This document shows positions 32,141 through 44,041 of a stretch of 64,000 bases of DNA, one piece after another; within the stretch, counting starts at the first letter, position 1; each line of letters begins with the position of its first letter. The notes below the pieces were generated by a model, which was not told the DNA's origin, made no database searches, and saw only the letters and a program-made list of their open reading frames with translations. The DNA comes from Lolium rigidum (Eukaryota; Streptophyta; Magnoliopsida; Poales; Poaceae). Both the position numbers and the translations under genes were made by a program. Where the stretch lies: positions 282,222,715 through 282,286,714 of the forward strand of contig NC_061510.1 in NCBI RefSeq assembly GCF_022539505.1, read 5' to 3'.

Positions 32141-33541
32141 AGAACCCTCCCGCACCCCTAACATAACCCTCCCGCACCCACCCTCCGCCGCCGCCGCCGC
32201 CGGCAGCGCCGCCGGGGCAAAGTCCCTCGGGGCGTGGCGGCGGCGGGGGCCCTTCCTCGTCGCTGCATGGAGAACGGCGGCCGGATCCCACCTCCTCGAG
32301 GCATGGCGGAGCAGGCGCGCGTGGGATGGGCGACGACGGCGGCTGCCCTCCTCCCGTCGGCTGTCCCCTGGCGGACCGGCCGGCGCAGTTGGGATGGGCG
32401 GCGCTGCGGTCTCCCTCCTCCTGTCGGCTTCCCGTAGCACTCTGGCAGGGGCGGGTGGTGGGCGGTGGCCAGGCCCTCGGTCTGCGCCATGCCATCCACC
32501 CCCGCCTCTCGTCGGTGCGTGGAGGCGATCTCGGGCTTCTTCCGCGACACGAGGGCGCCCGGGGCAGCAGTCTTGGGTTCGACGGAGGAGGTGGCCTCTT
32601 CTTCGCCGGAGAGGGTCGGCCTGTGGTTGGGGGTGGTGGATCTTTGATCTATCACCGCCATCCGACGGTGCGATGGAGGAGCTTGGAGGCCGGCGATGGT
32701 ATCGCCGGTGGAGGGTTGGGTTGGCCAGCCCGGGATGGTCGCCGACGTGGGGGTCCGACCTGAATAAAGGCGGCGGTCCTAGGGCCTCTCTTGCGTGAAG
32801 AGGAGGACCTACCGGAGGCCTGGACTCGTGATCTGTCCGGAGGGTTGAGTTCCGGAAGGCTCCGCCGGCTAATGTAACAGGAGTTTGCTGGATCGGAGGT
32901 ATTCGGTCGTGCGCACCCATGCGTTTATTCCGACCGTTTGATTCTGGAGGGAGCGGCGCGAAGCCCTTTTTCTGTGTTGACATCAAGTGACTATGGATCC
33001 ATGATGAAAGTCGGAAGAAGAGAATTTCATGAAGGCCGGAGGGGAGGACTAGCTAAGGGAGGTTCAAGTCTCCGCGCTGTTGAGGGGCTTGCTTGGTGTC
33101 CCGGCTTCACAGCAGCGGTATGAAAATGGGGGCGACAACACAGGTGAAGCGCAGAGTCCTACCTTTCAGGGTGAAAACCCAAGGTCTGGCCTTAACTGGT
33201 TGTGCCTGGCAGTGACTTTGGTGGAGACATTGTTTTGAGAGCGGGGACTATCTTCAGGGTGAAAACCTAAGATCTTTGATCGGGCGACGACGGTGTTTGA
33301 GCACTGTTCCCTTCTTGGAGGCGTCGTTTTTGGAGAGTCTGTAATTCAGGTGTTGTCATGGCGGTGGATGTATTCGTTGTTGTTAGGCCCGAGATACTCG
33401 TAGCGGGACTTTTGTTTCTTAGTTTTCTTTTCCTTTTTTTGGCTGTGTGCATCCGTAGTGCCATTAGGGTGGTGCGTTGTTGCAGAGGCTGGGTGTAATT
33501 GGTATCTTCTTGATATTAATATATTCCCTTTATCGAAAAAA
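32141..33541 (+). mobile_element. LINE-derived non-coding element, copy T2 (best preserved)
   Basis: GC-rich 5' part with CCG runs (32170-32760), then TTCCGGAAGGCTCCGCCGGC, CTTTCAGGGTGAAAACCC, and GGAGGCGTCGTTTTTGGAG. The 3' end is GTGTGCATCCG...GCAGAGGCTGGGTGTAATT...CCCTTTATCGAAAAAA. The overlapping long open frames on both strands reflect GC content, not genes. It splits duplication unit S1, whose sequence resumes at TTCGTGACGACGG. Confidence 0.7.
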
Positions 33542-33830
33542 TTCGTGACGACGGAGGAGGAGGACGCCCCCTTTACCGAGTCTTCTTCGCCTTCCCTTTC
33601 CTCTGATTGTTCTCATGCTTCTCAAATCCACATCTGAGCTGAGCTCCATGCGTATTCCTTTCTCCTTCTGAAAATACTTCAAATGTCCTGGGCATGCATT
33701 GACAAAATGGAGACAGAAGGTTCTGTCGTTCTGCTTCTGGAAACGCTTCTGTTTTGCAGGATTCGCTTCTAGAAACATGTGAACAGCTTTCTTACAGGTA
33801 TATACTACCCAGCTGCTAGTGGACCATTTC
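33542..33830. repeat. Segmental duplication unit S1, right part
   Basis: GTGACGACGG...CCCCCTTT...CGAGTCTTCTTCGCCTT, GAGCTCCATGC and CAGGATTCGCTTCTAGAAACATGTGAACAGCT match 37205-37475 of unit S2 in the same order. Confidence 0.8.
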
Positions 33831-34350
33831 TTAAGGCAAAGGGTGGACCATTGTTGGGTATCAATATCGTGTAGGCTAAGCCAATTCCTCACTAGCCCCC
33901 ATAGCCGGATGGTGAAATGGTATTTGGAGAAAAGGTAAGATGCATACTCTGTAGCTTACTTGCACAGCAGGCACAATTCACAATTCGGTCATCTTATTTT
34001 TGCCAAACGATCAGCCGTCCAAAGCGGGTTTTGTAGACCAAGTCGAGCAACAAAATTGTGGATGGGGGCTAAGAATTGCACTTTGTAAGCCAAAGGCGCG
34101 GAGTATTGTACATTCGCCGATAGTACCCAAATGATGTCATATTCGATGCTTTCATTTCTTAGCTTTATTCAAAGATCCACCGATTGGATAGCATTAGCCG
34201 TGGTGATGTTTTCGTCAAGAGTTATTTCTCTCATCCAAACATGATCAGACATGTCAATTTTGACATTCTATTTCTTTCTCTTAGATGCAACGAAAATGTG
34301 TGGAGCTGTTTTTGTTGGATTCTTCCATAGAACCATGGCCATCTAAGATG
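33810..34350 (-). mobile_element. LINE zf-RVT fragment
   Basis: On the minus strand the broken reading gives LWKNPTKTAPHIF, then SANVQYSAPLAYKVQF, LQNPLWTADRLAK, NCELCLLC and IRLWGLVRNWLSLHDID. These are the ordered landmarks of the zinc-binding domain that ends plant LINE ORF2 (WTADRLAKRGW... CxLC... hHLhF... W). Stops are scattered and the catalytic RT part is missing. Confidence 0.72.
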
Positions 34351-34569
34351 AAGGATTCTTGCAAATTTCTCAAAATCGCGCATTCAGAGGCCACCAAGAT
34401 TTTTGGGAAGGCATACCGTGGCCCAATTCACTTTGCATATTTTCATCAAGATACCAACTCGGCTGTATCCTAAGACCATATCCACGTGGATGTAGGCCGC
34501 AGCAAACATCACACAATTTATTTATTTTAGATAAAAAAGCATCATACAATTTGTTAGGGTAATCGCACC

Positions 34570-36527
34570 TGGCTCGGAACCATTTCTTCTATATTCGGAT
34601 GCCTCCTAGATATATTCCAAAACGTGACCATAATGGTATCAAGAAAAATCCGCCACGGTTTTGTATTTGTTATGAGGTCTTACGCGAGCAGTGGGCCAAG
34701 AATAGTTCGATTAACAAATCCCCAGAGAATTCATATGTATCTGAAATGTCTTGGCAGTGGCGCATTCCTGCTCCCCATGTTTTCTTCCTCGAAATCAACA
34801 GGATTGATATATGAGATCAGTGTACATTCCTTAATTAATAGAATGAGGCATTGCTTTTGCCCCAGTCTAATAAAAAACTGATGTCCTTCAAAGGATAAAC
34901 GAGGGACGCGACGTACTGTCCTAGCCAATCAGATATGGGGATTGGTCGGCTCTGCTGTCCCAACTTTGCTGCCGGTGCCGAAACAGATATTTCTGGCCGT
35001 GGAACATACAAAGAGAGAGGATGTCAACGTGTGAATGTGTGATCTTCCGGCATCTCGCCGTGCAGGTTCACCTGCTTTGGGTTGCATCATGTGGTGTTGA
35101 AGATGATACTATATGCTGTCATCCGGCATAGTTGTATACTTTTGTTGTACATATGTGTGCCAGTTTTTATGTGTTCTCCTACTATTTGTTTTTCTTCCCA
35201 CCAGTGCATCAAGCTAAGGGTCTAGACTGCATTACTCGGTGTGAATGCCAATTACATTGTGGACCGACGCATCAACTCTTACACCAAGGACCCTAACAAA
35301 AGATTGGAAAAAACAATCTAGCCCTTCTCCCGCGTTGAAGAAGACAAGAACCGGACATTTTGGATGTCCGAAATGCGTCGGCCCGTTGGAGATGCCCTAA
35401 TACCACATCGTTTGTAAGGCAATGGTGAGGATGCGCATCCTTGCCATTTGTCAAGATGCGTGAATTTATATTCGATTCCTAAACCCTAATCGGGGACCAG
35501 TCTCACACTTAGTGTGATCTTAACAGGCTACGGTCAGAATCACACTATGTTCATAATGTAAACATGTTCTGTCTTGCAAAAGTTGGAACTAAATTAAACA
35601 TATTCTAATTCTAATTAACTTTCACTCCAGTCCCTTTTGCATGTACTGAAACCAATCATGTTTACTGATTCATCCATCGATCGACATCTGATTAAGCAAG
35701 GAGTACATACAAATTAAGGCTCAATCCAGTTTAACATGCTTCTAAAAGCATTTCCAGCAGACGTGTCCATCCTGACTAAGGGTAGAAGCATAGCAGCCTA
35801 AACCCCACCATACAAAGGTCAAATCAAGACATCCACTAAAACCCAGAGAAAGTGCAGAGACCGGATGAGGGTCTTGCTCCACTTTCAATATAAAAATATG
35901 CTGACAAAGTACCGATGCTGAAAAAAGGGGATGGCCAACAAGATGTAAAGCAATTGACAAGCCTAGAGAATTCAGATCTTTTTGTGCTGGTAAATCTAGG
36001 TCACAATGAGGTAGCATGCAACCCACATGACAATGCCTTTCCTTCTAGAAGCATTTCAAAGGCTGAAAGCGCAGACAACAGAAAAAGCTCCAACTGAAAA
36101 AGTACCAGGTGAATAGGTGATCCACGACGGATCGAGGAGTTCGAGCCTTCCAGCGTATACAATGCCATCCACGTAGAAATAATTATCTGGGTCAATCTGA
36201 TTACTGATACAGTGCAATGAGTGTAAATTTATCAATTAAAAACTTACAAATTCACATTAGATAACATCAAACAGCATTGTTTTTCTGCCTCTTCTTGACT
36301 AACCGTCGACAAAGACAGGTAGAGATGCCAAGTTGTGCTTGTAGAAGGCCTCGTCATGGACAGCGGCTGTAGTGGAAATGGAGCTAACGGTTTGTAGCTA
36401 AAATCCAGACGAAAATCGAGTGGATCCTTGATGCACAGCAGATCGAAGGCATGGCTGGATCTATTCAAAGTATCTGGGCGATTAATCTGAATCGGCTGGC
36501 TGTTTTGTCTTCTGCGTTGGGCACTGT
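34570..36527. repeat. Segmental duplication unit S2, main part
   Basis: 34600-34815 matches 42025-42245 (TTCCGCCACGGTT, TTCATATGTATCTGAAAT, CTCCCCATGTTT). 35420-35760 matches 45110-45460 (GATGCGTGAATTTATATTC, CATCCATCGATCGACATCT-like). 35800-36110 matches S1 and S3. No host gene is recognisable in it on either strand. Confidence 0.75.
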
Positions 36528-37194
36528 GGGTATGTTTGGTTTGAGCCCAAACAAGCCCCACCAAAATTTTGGCATGACCAAAGCTAGGGCATGACCAAAA
36601 TTTTGGCAAGTCATTGCTGTTTGGTTTGTAGCCATTGTGTCAGCCAAAATTTTGGTAAAGTAGACCTATGTTTGGTTTGTGACCAACTATGACTGGATCA
36701 TCATACTAATAATACTATCTAACACACCAAATATATCAAACTGATACTGATATGTGCTCCTAGAAAAATACTGTTGCGGTTTGCTAGAAAATAATGATGC
36801 ACCCAACGAAAAAATAAATTCAGCAAAAAAAATCACTAGGAAAAATAGTGCCTGATTGCTATGGCCGGAAGCATCTAATCAAACGGATCTGCATGCAGTT
36901 GCTAATCAGGCGATTAATTACAAGATATATTTCCTGTGCATGCACCACGTGACAAAGAAAAGGAAAAAAGTAGACCGGGCCCACCAAGAAACGGACGGGA
37001 AGTGAGGATGCCAATATTTTGGCGCACGATTTCAGCGCCCTCAGTTTGCCCGCGCGTTGGCGAGAATTTACACGGGCGGGGCGCGGGCACGCCGGGCCAG
37101 CCAACTTTTTGGCACTAATCCAAACAGCTACCAAATCTCATGGGCTGGCCAATATTTTGGTATGGTTGGTTTTGGTTGCAATCCAAACAGATCC
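36528..37194. mobile_element. MITE with GGGTATGTTTGG-type ends inserted in unit S2
   Basis: Left end GGGTATGTTTGGTTTG, right end inverted GGATCTGTTTGGATTGC. The interior repeats CAAAATTTTGGC and its inverse many times. TGT on both sides may be a 3-bp target duplication. Unit S1 lacks it, which confirms it as an insertion. Superfamily (Harbinger or hAT-like) is uncertain. Confidence 0.65.
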
Positions 37195-37505
37195 TGTATT
37201 CTGTTCATGACGACAGAGAGGAGCGAGGACTCCCCCTTTCCCAAGTCTTCTTCGCCTTGCGTCTCCTCTGATATTTATTGTGCTTCGCTCGCATGCATCA
37301 GAATAATCCACGTCTGATCTGAGCTCCATGCCTAGTCGTCGTTCTTCCGACAATATTTCATTTGCTCTAAATGTCGTGGTGTTTGACAGACGGCAGAAGC
37401 TTCAGTGGTTTCTGCTTCTAGGACCGCTTCAGTTTTCGCAGGATTCGCTTGTAGAAACATGTGAACAGCTGCCCGATCAAAGTATAATACCCAGCTGCAA
37501 TGACT
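37195..37505. repeat. Segmental duplication unit S2, right end
   Basis: Continues unit S2 after the MITE. It matches 33542-33830 through GAGCTCCATGC and TCGCAGGATTCGCTT...ACATGTGAACAGCT. Confidence 0.78.
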
Positions 37506-37960
37506 TAACGGAACAAATGACCCGTACAAGGGGCAGCCCTATTTCGCGGTCGACCGCGCGCGAGTCCATGGGCGGTCGATTTCTGACCAGCCGACATTCC
37601 ATTTTAGGAATGTTTCCGTTCGCTTTCTGTATTCCCTTTCCGACCATGGGCGCTCGATTTTACCCAGCGCTGGAAAAAATATACGCGCGTCCGATAGTCG
37701 AACCCGCGCCCTTCGGGCAAAGGCCTGGCGAGGCAGCACCGCGCTGACCAACTTGCCCTCGATCGCTTCTTGTCGCCCACAAAGGCGAATTCATTTTGTA
37801 CTATAGTAGTATAATCTACGCGGGCAGAAGTAAAAAAGGCAAACTAGTCGTGCAATAGAAATACCGAGCAAACGAAAAAATCAAATTTCGAACTGATAGT
37901 CGTCGGTCATCCCTCCGCTTCTGACTGAAAAATGTAGTGCACGTAAAAGTTTAAATTATT
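37506..37960. other. Short stretch without a recognised feature
   Basis: GC-rich to 37770, then AT-rich. It contains CCCGCGCCCTTCGGGC-like inverted sequence near 37705-37720, but no tRNA or other RNA fold could be built around it. Confidence 0.45.
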
Positions 37961-37964
37961 TAAC

Positions 37965-39115
37965 AACTTTTTTTTTATCAAATGTTGATCATGCATGCAC
38001 CACTATTTTGCTTCAGTTTATTTTGGCTCACAATTTATTTACCCACTGTCCTGTTATTTATTAACGGTGGACGTGGAAAATTATTGATCCAAAAAAGTTA
38101 ATTTTATTTAAAACATTTTGAGAACTTTCTTGGCTCACAATTTATCAAACCCGTGTCGTTATTTATCAACGGTAATGTGAAAAACTACTAATCTAAAAAT
38201 AGTAATTTCATTTAGAGTATTTCCGAAACAATTATGGCTTACAATTTATCAACCCCTGCCTCGTTATTTATGAACGGTAAACGTAAAAAATTATCGACCC
38301 AAAAAAGCTAATTTTATTTAGAATATTTTAGAAACTTTTTTGGGTCACAAATTATCAACCCCCTGCCCAATATCTATCAACTATAAATGCGAAAAACTAC
38401 CGATCCAAATATGCTAGTTATTTATCAATGTCAAATGTGAAAAGTCACTAACCCTAAATGTTAATTTTATTTAGAATATTTTAGAGACATTTTTAGCTCA
38501 CAATTTATCAACCCATTTACCCGTTATTTATCAATGGTAAATAGGAAAAGTTATCGAGCCAAAAAGTTAATTTCATTTAGAATATTTTAGGAACATTTTA
38601 GCTCCATAATTTATCAAACCCTCTGCCTGTTATTTATCAACGGTAAATGTGAAAAGTCATGAAAAGATAATTTTATTTAGAATATTTTGAGGACATTTTA
38701 GCTCAATTTATCAACCCTCCGTCAGTTATTTACCAACGGTAAATATGAAAAGTTATCGACCCGAAAGGATATTATTATTTAAGATATTTTGGGAAATTTT
38801 TAGCTCTCAAATTTATCAACCCATCAACCCGTTATTTATCAACGGTAGATGTGAAAAGTTATTAACCTGAAAAGATAATTTTATTTAGAATATTTTGAGA
38901 ATAATTTTAGCTCACAATTTATCAACCCCTCTACCCATTATTTATCAACGGTAAATATGAAAAGTTATCGATCCAAAAAGCTAGTTTAATTTATAATTTT
39001 TAACAACTTATTTTAGCTATAAGTTATCAACCCTCTGCATTATTTATGAACGGTAAGAAATGAAAAGTTACCTAGTCCAAATTATCAACCCTATGACCGT
39101 TATTTCCACCAAGAA
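37965..39115. repeat. ~105-bp AT-rich minisatellite, about ten copies
   Basis: Recurring unit: TTATTTATCAACGGTAAATGTGAAAA..., CGACCCAAAAAG, TTTTATTTAGAATATTTT, TAGCTCACAATTTATCAACCC. The AACGGT core occurs at about 38063, 38168, 38273, 38533, 38639, 38735, 38841, 38947 and 39049, i.e. spacings mostly of 105-106 bases. No coding potential. Confidence 0.9.
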
Positions 39116-40260
39116 CATGAGAAACCTTGATAAAAAAATAGTAATTAATTTTCTTAGCAAGTGGTAGTTCTTTTAAGTTGCAAGTGATTTTCCCCCACCC
39201 GCTATTTTCCCCCTAAAAACCACTAGCCCGAAAAAGGGAACTACAAAAGTTGGTCCAATGAAACATGAATTTGTGTACCAAATAACAAATGAAAGGGAAT
39301 TGTTAAAATGTGGCAATGTCGCGAAAAGGGAATTGTAAAAAAACTGAAGTAACTTGATTTGTTTAATAATGCTGAAGTAACTTTATTTTTTATTAAAAGA
39401 TTGCATCATGCTATAAAAAACGAAAGGGAATTGAAAAAAAAAACTAACTACCCCCATCTCTCCACGGATTGCACCCACGTACACACAAGAGGAGGCCACG
39501 AGCCCATCAGCCCACAACCGAAATATCCCCATCGTGCCTCCCCACGACGCATCTCTACCAGCAGAGCGTGGGCGCCGCCTCCTCGCCCCGACCGGCGGCG
39601 GAAGCCGACGCTCCCTCCCCATTCCGGCCAGCGTAGGGCACCGCGCTCCCTCTCCCCTCTACTCCCGGCCAGCGTAGGGCGTCGAGCTCATTCCCCATCC
39701 CGGCCAACGGCGGCCGCCGCACCTCCTTCCCGTCCCGGCCGTTTCCCCCGAGTATAGATCAGGTTGTACGCCGCCGTCCACCCTCTCCAAGCGTTGCGCC
39801 GGCGGGTGGTCAGGTGGAGGAGCTCTGCAATAAATCGCGTGCGGCGGCGTGCCATCGTGCTCTACAAGGGGAGGAGGCGCGCTTCTGCCTTGGAACAAAA
39901 CGAGAAATAGCACGCACGGAACTACGGAAGGCGACAAAAACGGAAACAGCGCTTCGCGCGGAGGAAAGTGACCGCGCGGCGCGGTCGATCGCCAGGAAGG
40001 GATCTCGCCGTACAAGTACTTCGTACGAATCAAATCCTATGCGCACTATGCAAAATCCGAACGAAAAGTATATATGTTCCAGAATCAGCTACCGAATCAC
40101 CAGGAGAGCTGTGTCCTTTTTCCGCACGATGTCCTTTTTTATATATGTTCTAGAAACTGAATATATATGTTTTGGGACAGCGATGACTTGAGAATTTGGT
40201 CTACTCGGTCTGTCGCCGCCTGCATTTGCATATCTGCATTTTATACCTTGCACTACGGGG
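39116..40260. other. Stretch without a recognised gene
   Basis: AT-rich to ~39450, then a GC-rich part (39500-39830) with CCGGCCAGCGTAGGGC repeated twice. Open frames there overlap on both strands and show no domain. They are most likely compositional. Confidence 0.45.
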
Positions 40261-40261
40261 A

Positions 40262-41295
40262 ACACACAAGTTTTGGGGCTATTTACCCCCTCCGAGCCTC
40301 GATTTTTGACGAAACTCTAGTTCTGTTGACTGCGCAGTCTACCCCTTTGACTGCATCCCATCGGATTCCCCGGTGGGCATATGCCTCCATTTGAGCTTGG
40401 TTAGGTCATAGGTACATGTGGTAACAAGGATCATTCCATATGATCCCAAGGTTCTCTTCGGTTCACCTCCGAGGGAGTTACCCCCTATACATGCAGAATA
40501 TGCCTACGTGTAGGAACCCCATGTCCGAGAAGCCGGAGACACCTGGGGGGAGGGTAGCCTTGGATATAAAACCATCTTAAATCACTTTTGTGCATGCCAT
40601 GTGGATACACAAGTTTTGGGGCCATTCCCTAGATCCGATGCAAGATTTCTGATGAAATCCTAGTTATGTTGACCGCGCGGTCTACCCCTTTGACTGCATC
40701 CCATCGGGGGTCCCCCGGTGGGTATATGCCTCCATTTGAGCTTGGTTAGGTCATAGGTACATGTGGTAATAAGGATCATCCCATATGATCCCAAGATTCT
40801 CTCCGGTTCACCTCCGAGGGAGTTCCCCCCTATACATCCGAGACTACGCCTAAGTGTAGAACCCCATGTCCGAGAAGCCGGACACACCTATGGGGGTAGC
40901 ATTGGATACAAAACCTTCTCAAATCACTTTTGTGCATGCCATGTGGACACAAACAAGTTTTGGGGCCATTCCCTAGATCCGATGCTCGATTTGTGACGAA
41001 ACCCTAGTTCTAGTGACCGCGCGATCTACCCCTTTGACTGCATCCCATCGGGGTTCCCCCGGTGGGCATATGCCTTCATTCGAGTTTGGTTAGGTCATAG
41101 GTACATGTGGTAACAAGGATCATCCCATATGATCTCAAGTTTCTCTCCGGATCACCTCCGAGGGAGTTCCCCTATACATCCTGCGTAAGTGTAGGAACCC
41201 CATGTCCCAGAAGCCGGACACACCTGGGGGGTAGCCTAGGATATAAAACCATCTCAAATCACTCTCCGATCCTCGATTTCTGGAAAAACCCTAGA
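40262..41295. repeat. ~345-bp tandem repeat, three copies
   Basis: AAGTTTTGGGGC begins copies at about 40268, 40611 and 40956. Each contains CTACCCCTTTGACTGCATCCCATCGG, GGTTAGGTCATAGGTACATGTGG, CCATATGATC and CACCTCCGAGGGAGTT. The third copy ends early and fuses to a partial fourth at ~41265. Monomer length is in the range of grass satellite repeats. Confidence 0.9.
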
Positions 41296-41464
41296 CCGGG
41301 GTCCCAGCGGGGGATCTATACCGCCCTTATACATATATAGGTGTCCCGCAAAGGGGTTCGCCAAAATAGCAGTGAGAAAAAAATAAACAAATAAAAATGA
41401 TTGGGATTAACAATTATATGGGTAATCATTATCTTTGTAGTAAAAAATGTAAAAATAAAAAATG

Positions 41465-41870
41465 TGCATAATTGTCTGTGCCGACGGCCGTGGTTGTGCC
41501 GTGGGTAGCCATCGGCACAGCAGGAGAGGGGACCCAACAGTCAGTTGCTGTGCCGACGGCCGTGGTTGCGCCGTGGGCCACCGTCGGCACAGTATAGACG
41601 GCGCCGTGACAGTCCAACGGCTGGGCCCGCCTGCCAGTGTGTGTACCGACGGTTGGCGTTGTGCCGACGGTGACCTTCGGGCGCCACATTCCTGTGCCGA
41701 CGGCCCATTTTGCGCTGATGGTGACCGTCGGTGTAGCCAGCAGTGTGCCGACGGCCGGCCTGTGCCGACGGTCAACTCCGTCGCCGGTCGACGAGGACCT
41801 CTATGCCGACGGCCCCGACATTTGGCCGTCGGCACATCGGCTGGCCGTCGGCACATGCCGTCTCTCCCGT
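41465..41870. mobile_element. CACTA-type subterminal repeat remnant (GTGCCGACGGC motif)
   Basis: At least ten direct or inverted copies of GTGCCGACGG(C/T), such as TGTGCCGACGGCCGTGG and GGCCGTCGGCACA. Dense inverted copies of this decamer are typical of subterminal regions of grass CACTA elements of another family. No terminus or target duplication was found, so it is a fragment. Confidence 0.6.
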
Positions 41871-41989
41871 TGTGTTGGATGATATGGATTCGGCATTAAC
41901 ATATGATCAGATCAACGTGGACATGAACATCACGCAGTTTGGTTGAGTAATCACACATGACCTGCTGGAACGCTAGAACTGGTGGAGTA

Positions 41990-42260
41990 ATCACACATGA
42001 CCAGGAACTGTTTCTTCTCTCTGGATGCCAATAGATAAGCCAAAATGTGACGGGAATATAATGGTGCCGAGAAAATTCCGCCACGGTTCTCTATTTGTCA
42101 CGAGGTCTTGTCTTACACGAGCCAGTGAGCCACGAACGGTTTCGATTAACAAATCCCAGAACATTCATATGTATCTGAAATCTCTGGCAGGCATTCGTGC
42201 TCCCCATGTTTGTTTTCTTCCTCGGAATCGACGTGATTGATATGTGAGACGGATGCTCCG
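41990..42260. repeat. Segmental duplication unit S3, left part
   Basis: Matches 34570-34820 of unit S2 in order (AAATTCCGCCACGGTTCT, TCACGAGGTCTT, GATTAACAAATCCC, ATATGTATCTGAAAT, CTTCCTCGGAATCGAC). Confidence 0.78.
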
Positions 42261-43095
42261 AGATGTTTGTGTCCATATGGAGAACATGGACGGCGTCGGC
42301 CGGCCGGCACTGTGCCTCGGTTACTATTAAAATGCAGATATGCAAATTCCATGCCTTCGCTGTCCCAAAAAAAAATACAGATATGCATTAGAAGCTTCTT
42401 TCAGAACAAACATCTCGGAGAAGCTTCTTTGTATAAAATGCAGATTAGAAGCGTTCTCTGCTGACTTTGCTGATTACGTACGATTAGAAGCTTCTTTGGG
42501 ATGTCACTCGCTTGTGTGCGATGCAAGTTTGCTATACAAATGTCGCCCATCGTTTGTTCATGGCGAAGGAGGGGAGACGCGTTTCTGAACGGGAGATATG
42601 TGAGGCATGTACAGCCGGCAGCAGGGTAAAAACTGATCGAGGTGGTGCATGCTGCAGTTCCCGGTAGCACACGCCGTCCGTGCTGATCGCCAGCGCCGGT
42701 AGCGTCCGTTGTCCGGCGGCTGAATTAGGTCATGTCATAGCTCATTTGGAGAGTTAATTCAATGGCGTTGATGCATAATTTCTTCACCGCCTTTAGGTTG
42801 GCAAACATATAATGGAATAACCATAGCACCGACGCCGAAGAACACAGAAGAATGTCGAAGAGAGGGGAAACATGGAATGTTGAAGGTAGGGTTTGGAAAC
42901 AGTTGAAAGGAATTGCACTGCCAAGGGCTACGTGTGTGGTTTCATGTGCATCCACAAGTGAAGTGCTACCGATCAAAGCGATAAGAACTAGATGACATGT
43001 AAATCAACTCGATTAATTTGGTTTTGTTTACATCTTTGTCTGACAGGTGATCTAGATGGCTAGATAAGTGAGATATCCAGCTTCTAGCTAGGCAA
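42261..43095. other. Stretch without a recognised gene; three GAAGCTTC motifs
   Basis: GAAGCTTCTTT occurs at ~42389, ~42419 and ~42488 within 100 bases. This fits the heat-shock-element core (GAAnnTTC) but may be coincidental. No protein domain was seen. Confidence 0.45.
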
Positions 43096-43560
43096 TTGCT
43101 GCCCGCGTCCTCGCGTCGTCCCCTCGCCAGGGAAAAACTCTAGCGCCGCTGGCTGCCGCCCCTCCCTTGCATCTCTCCCTCCGCCGCTGTCGTGCGCGAG
43201 GAGGGTCCATGGTGAAGTCAGAAGAAGAGAATATTGGTCGAATTGGAGGACTAGCTAAGGGAGGTTCAAGTCTCCGCGCTATTGAGGGACTTGCTTGATG
43301 TTCTGGGCTTTGCAGCATTGGTATGAAAGTGGGGGCGACAGCACAAGCGATTTATTTTTTTAATAATACATTTTTTCATTATTTCCAAAAATAATACTCG
43401 GTTTAAATCTTTGTCACAAATAATACACTGTTGGGGACACGGCCCCGATTAAAAGGAATCGGGAACATCAAACCCGATTAGAGTTAGTCGGGATAGGCTA
43501 CCCCGAGTACTTCTAATTCTCTGCGCCGTGCGAGGATGTCCTCAGCTTTCTGCACTAATC

Positions 43561-43745
43561 GGGGTAGAGAAACCCGATTTCTTCCAGTTGGGGTAGATGA
43601 ACCAATTTTTTTCCAATTGGGGTAGAGAAACCCGATTTCTTTCCACTACTCGGGGTAGAGGAACCCGATTACTTCCAATTGGGGTAGATGAACCCAACTA
43701 CTTCTAATTGGGGTAGAGGAACCTAACTACTTTCAATTGGGGTGG
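43561..43745. repeat. 29-bp tandem array inside the Mutator-like element
   Basis: GGGGTAGA starts units at 43561, 43590, 43619, 43652, 43681 and 43710, with a variant at 43739. The unit reads GGGGTAGAGAAACCCGATTT plus CTTCCAATT. One spacing is 33 instead of 29. Confidence 0.88.
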
Positions 43746-43808
43746 GCTCCATGCAGATTCCTGCCACGCGGGGTGCGTTACCCCGATACCTTCTAATCGG
43801 GGTACTAG

Positions 43809-44041
43809 GGTGTGTTTGGATGGGAGCCCGAGGCTGCCAAGCCAAATAATTGGCGTTGACCATGTGCTTGGCCATGGTTTGGATTGGAGCCCATTATTTG
43901 GCGAGCCAACGCTAACTTCAGCTCAGCAGTACTAATTTACGCCAACGCATTGGCAAATCGTGGGCGGCAAAAAGTTGCGCCAATATTTTGGCTGCCCTTG
44001 CATTGGCGGGGCTATCCAAGGAAAAAACCAAACATACCCCT
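43809..44041. mobile_element. MITE with GGGTGTGTTTGG-type ends nested in the Mutator-like element
   Basis: The left end GGGTGTGTTTGGATGGGAG and the right end, inverted GGGGTATGTTTGGTTTTTTC, are similar, and the interior has inverted repeats of CCAATATTTTGGC/GCCAAATAATTGGC type. It resembles the MITE at 36528. Confidence 0.62.

Noticed and set aside
32049..32986. Overlapping 249- and 299-residue ORFs on opposite strands
   Set aside because: They lie in the GC-rich 5' part of LINE-derived element T2 and are not conserved in T1 or T3.
37690..37730. tRNA-like sequence (AGTCGAACCCGCGCCC)
   Set aside because: No cloverleaf could be formed with acceptor and anticodon stems; only one hairpin-like segment is present.
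43561..43745. CRISPR-like array of regularly spaced repeats
   Set aside because: Units are contiguous 29-bp tandem repeats without unique spacers, in a eukaryotic Mutator-like element.
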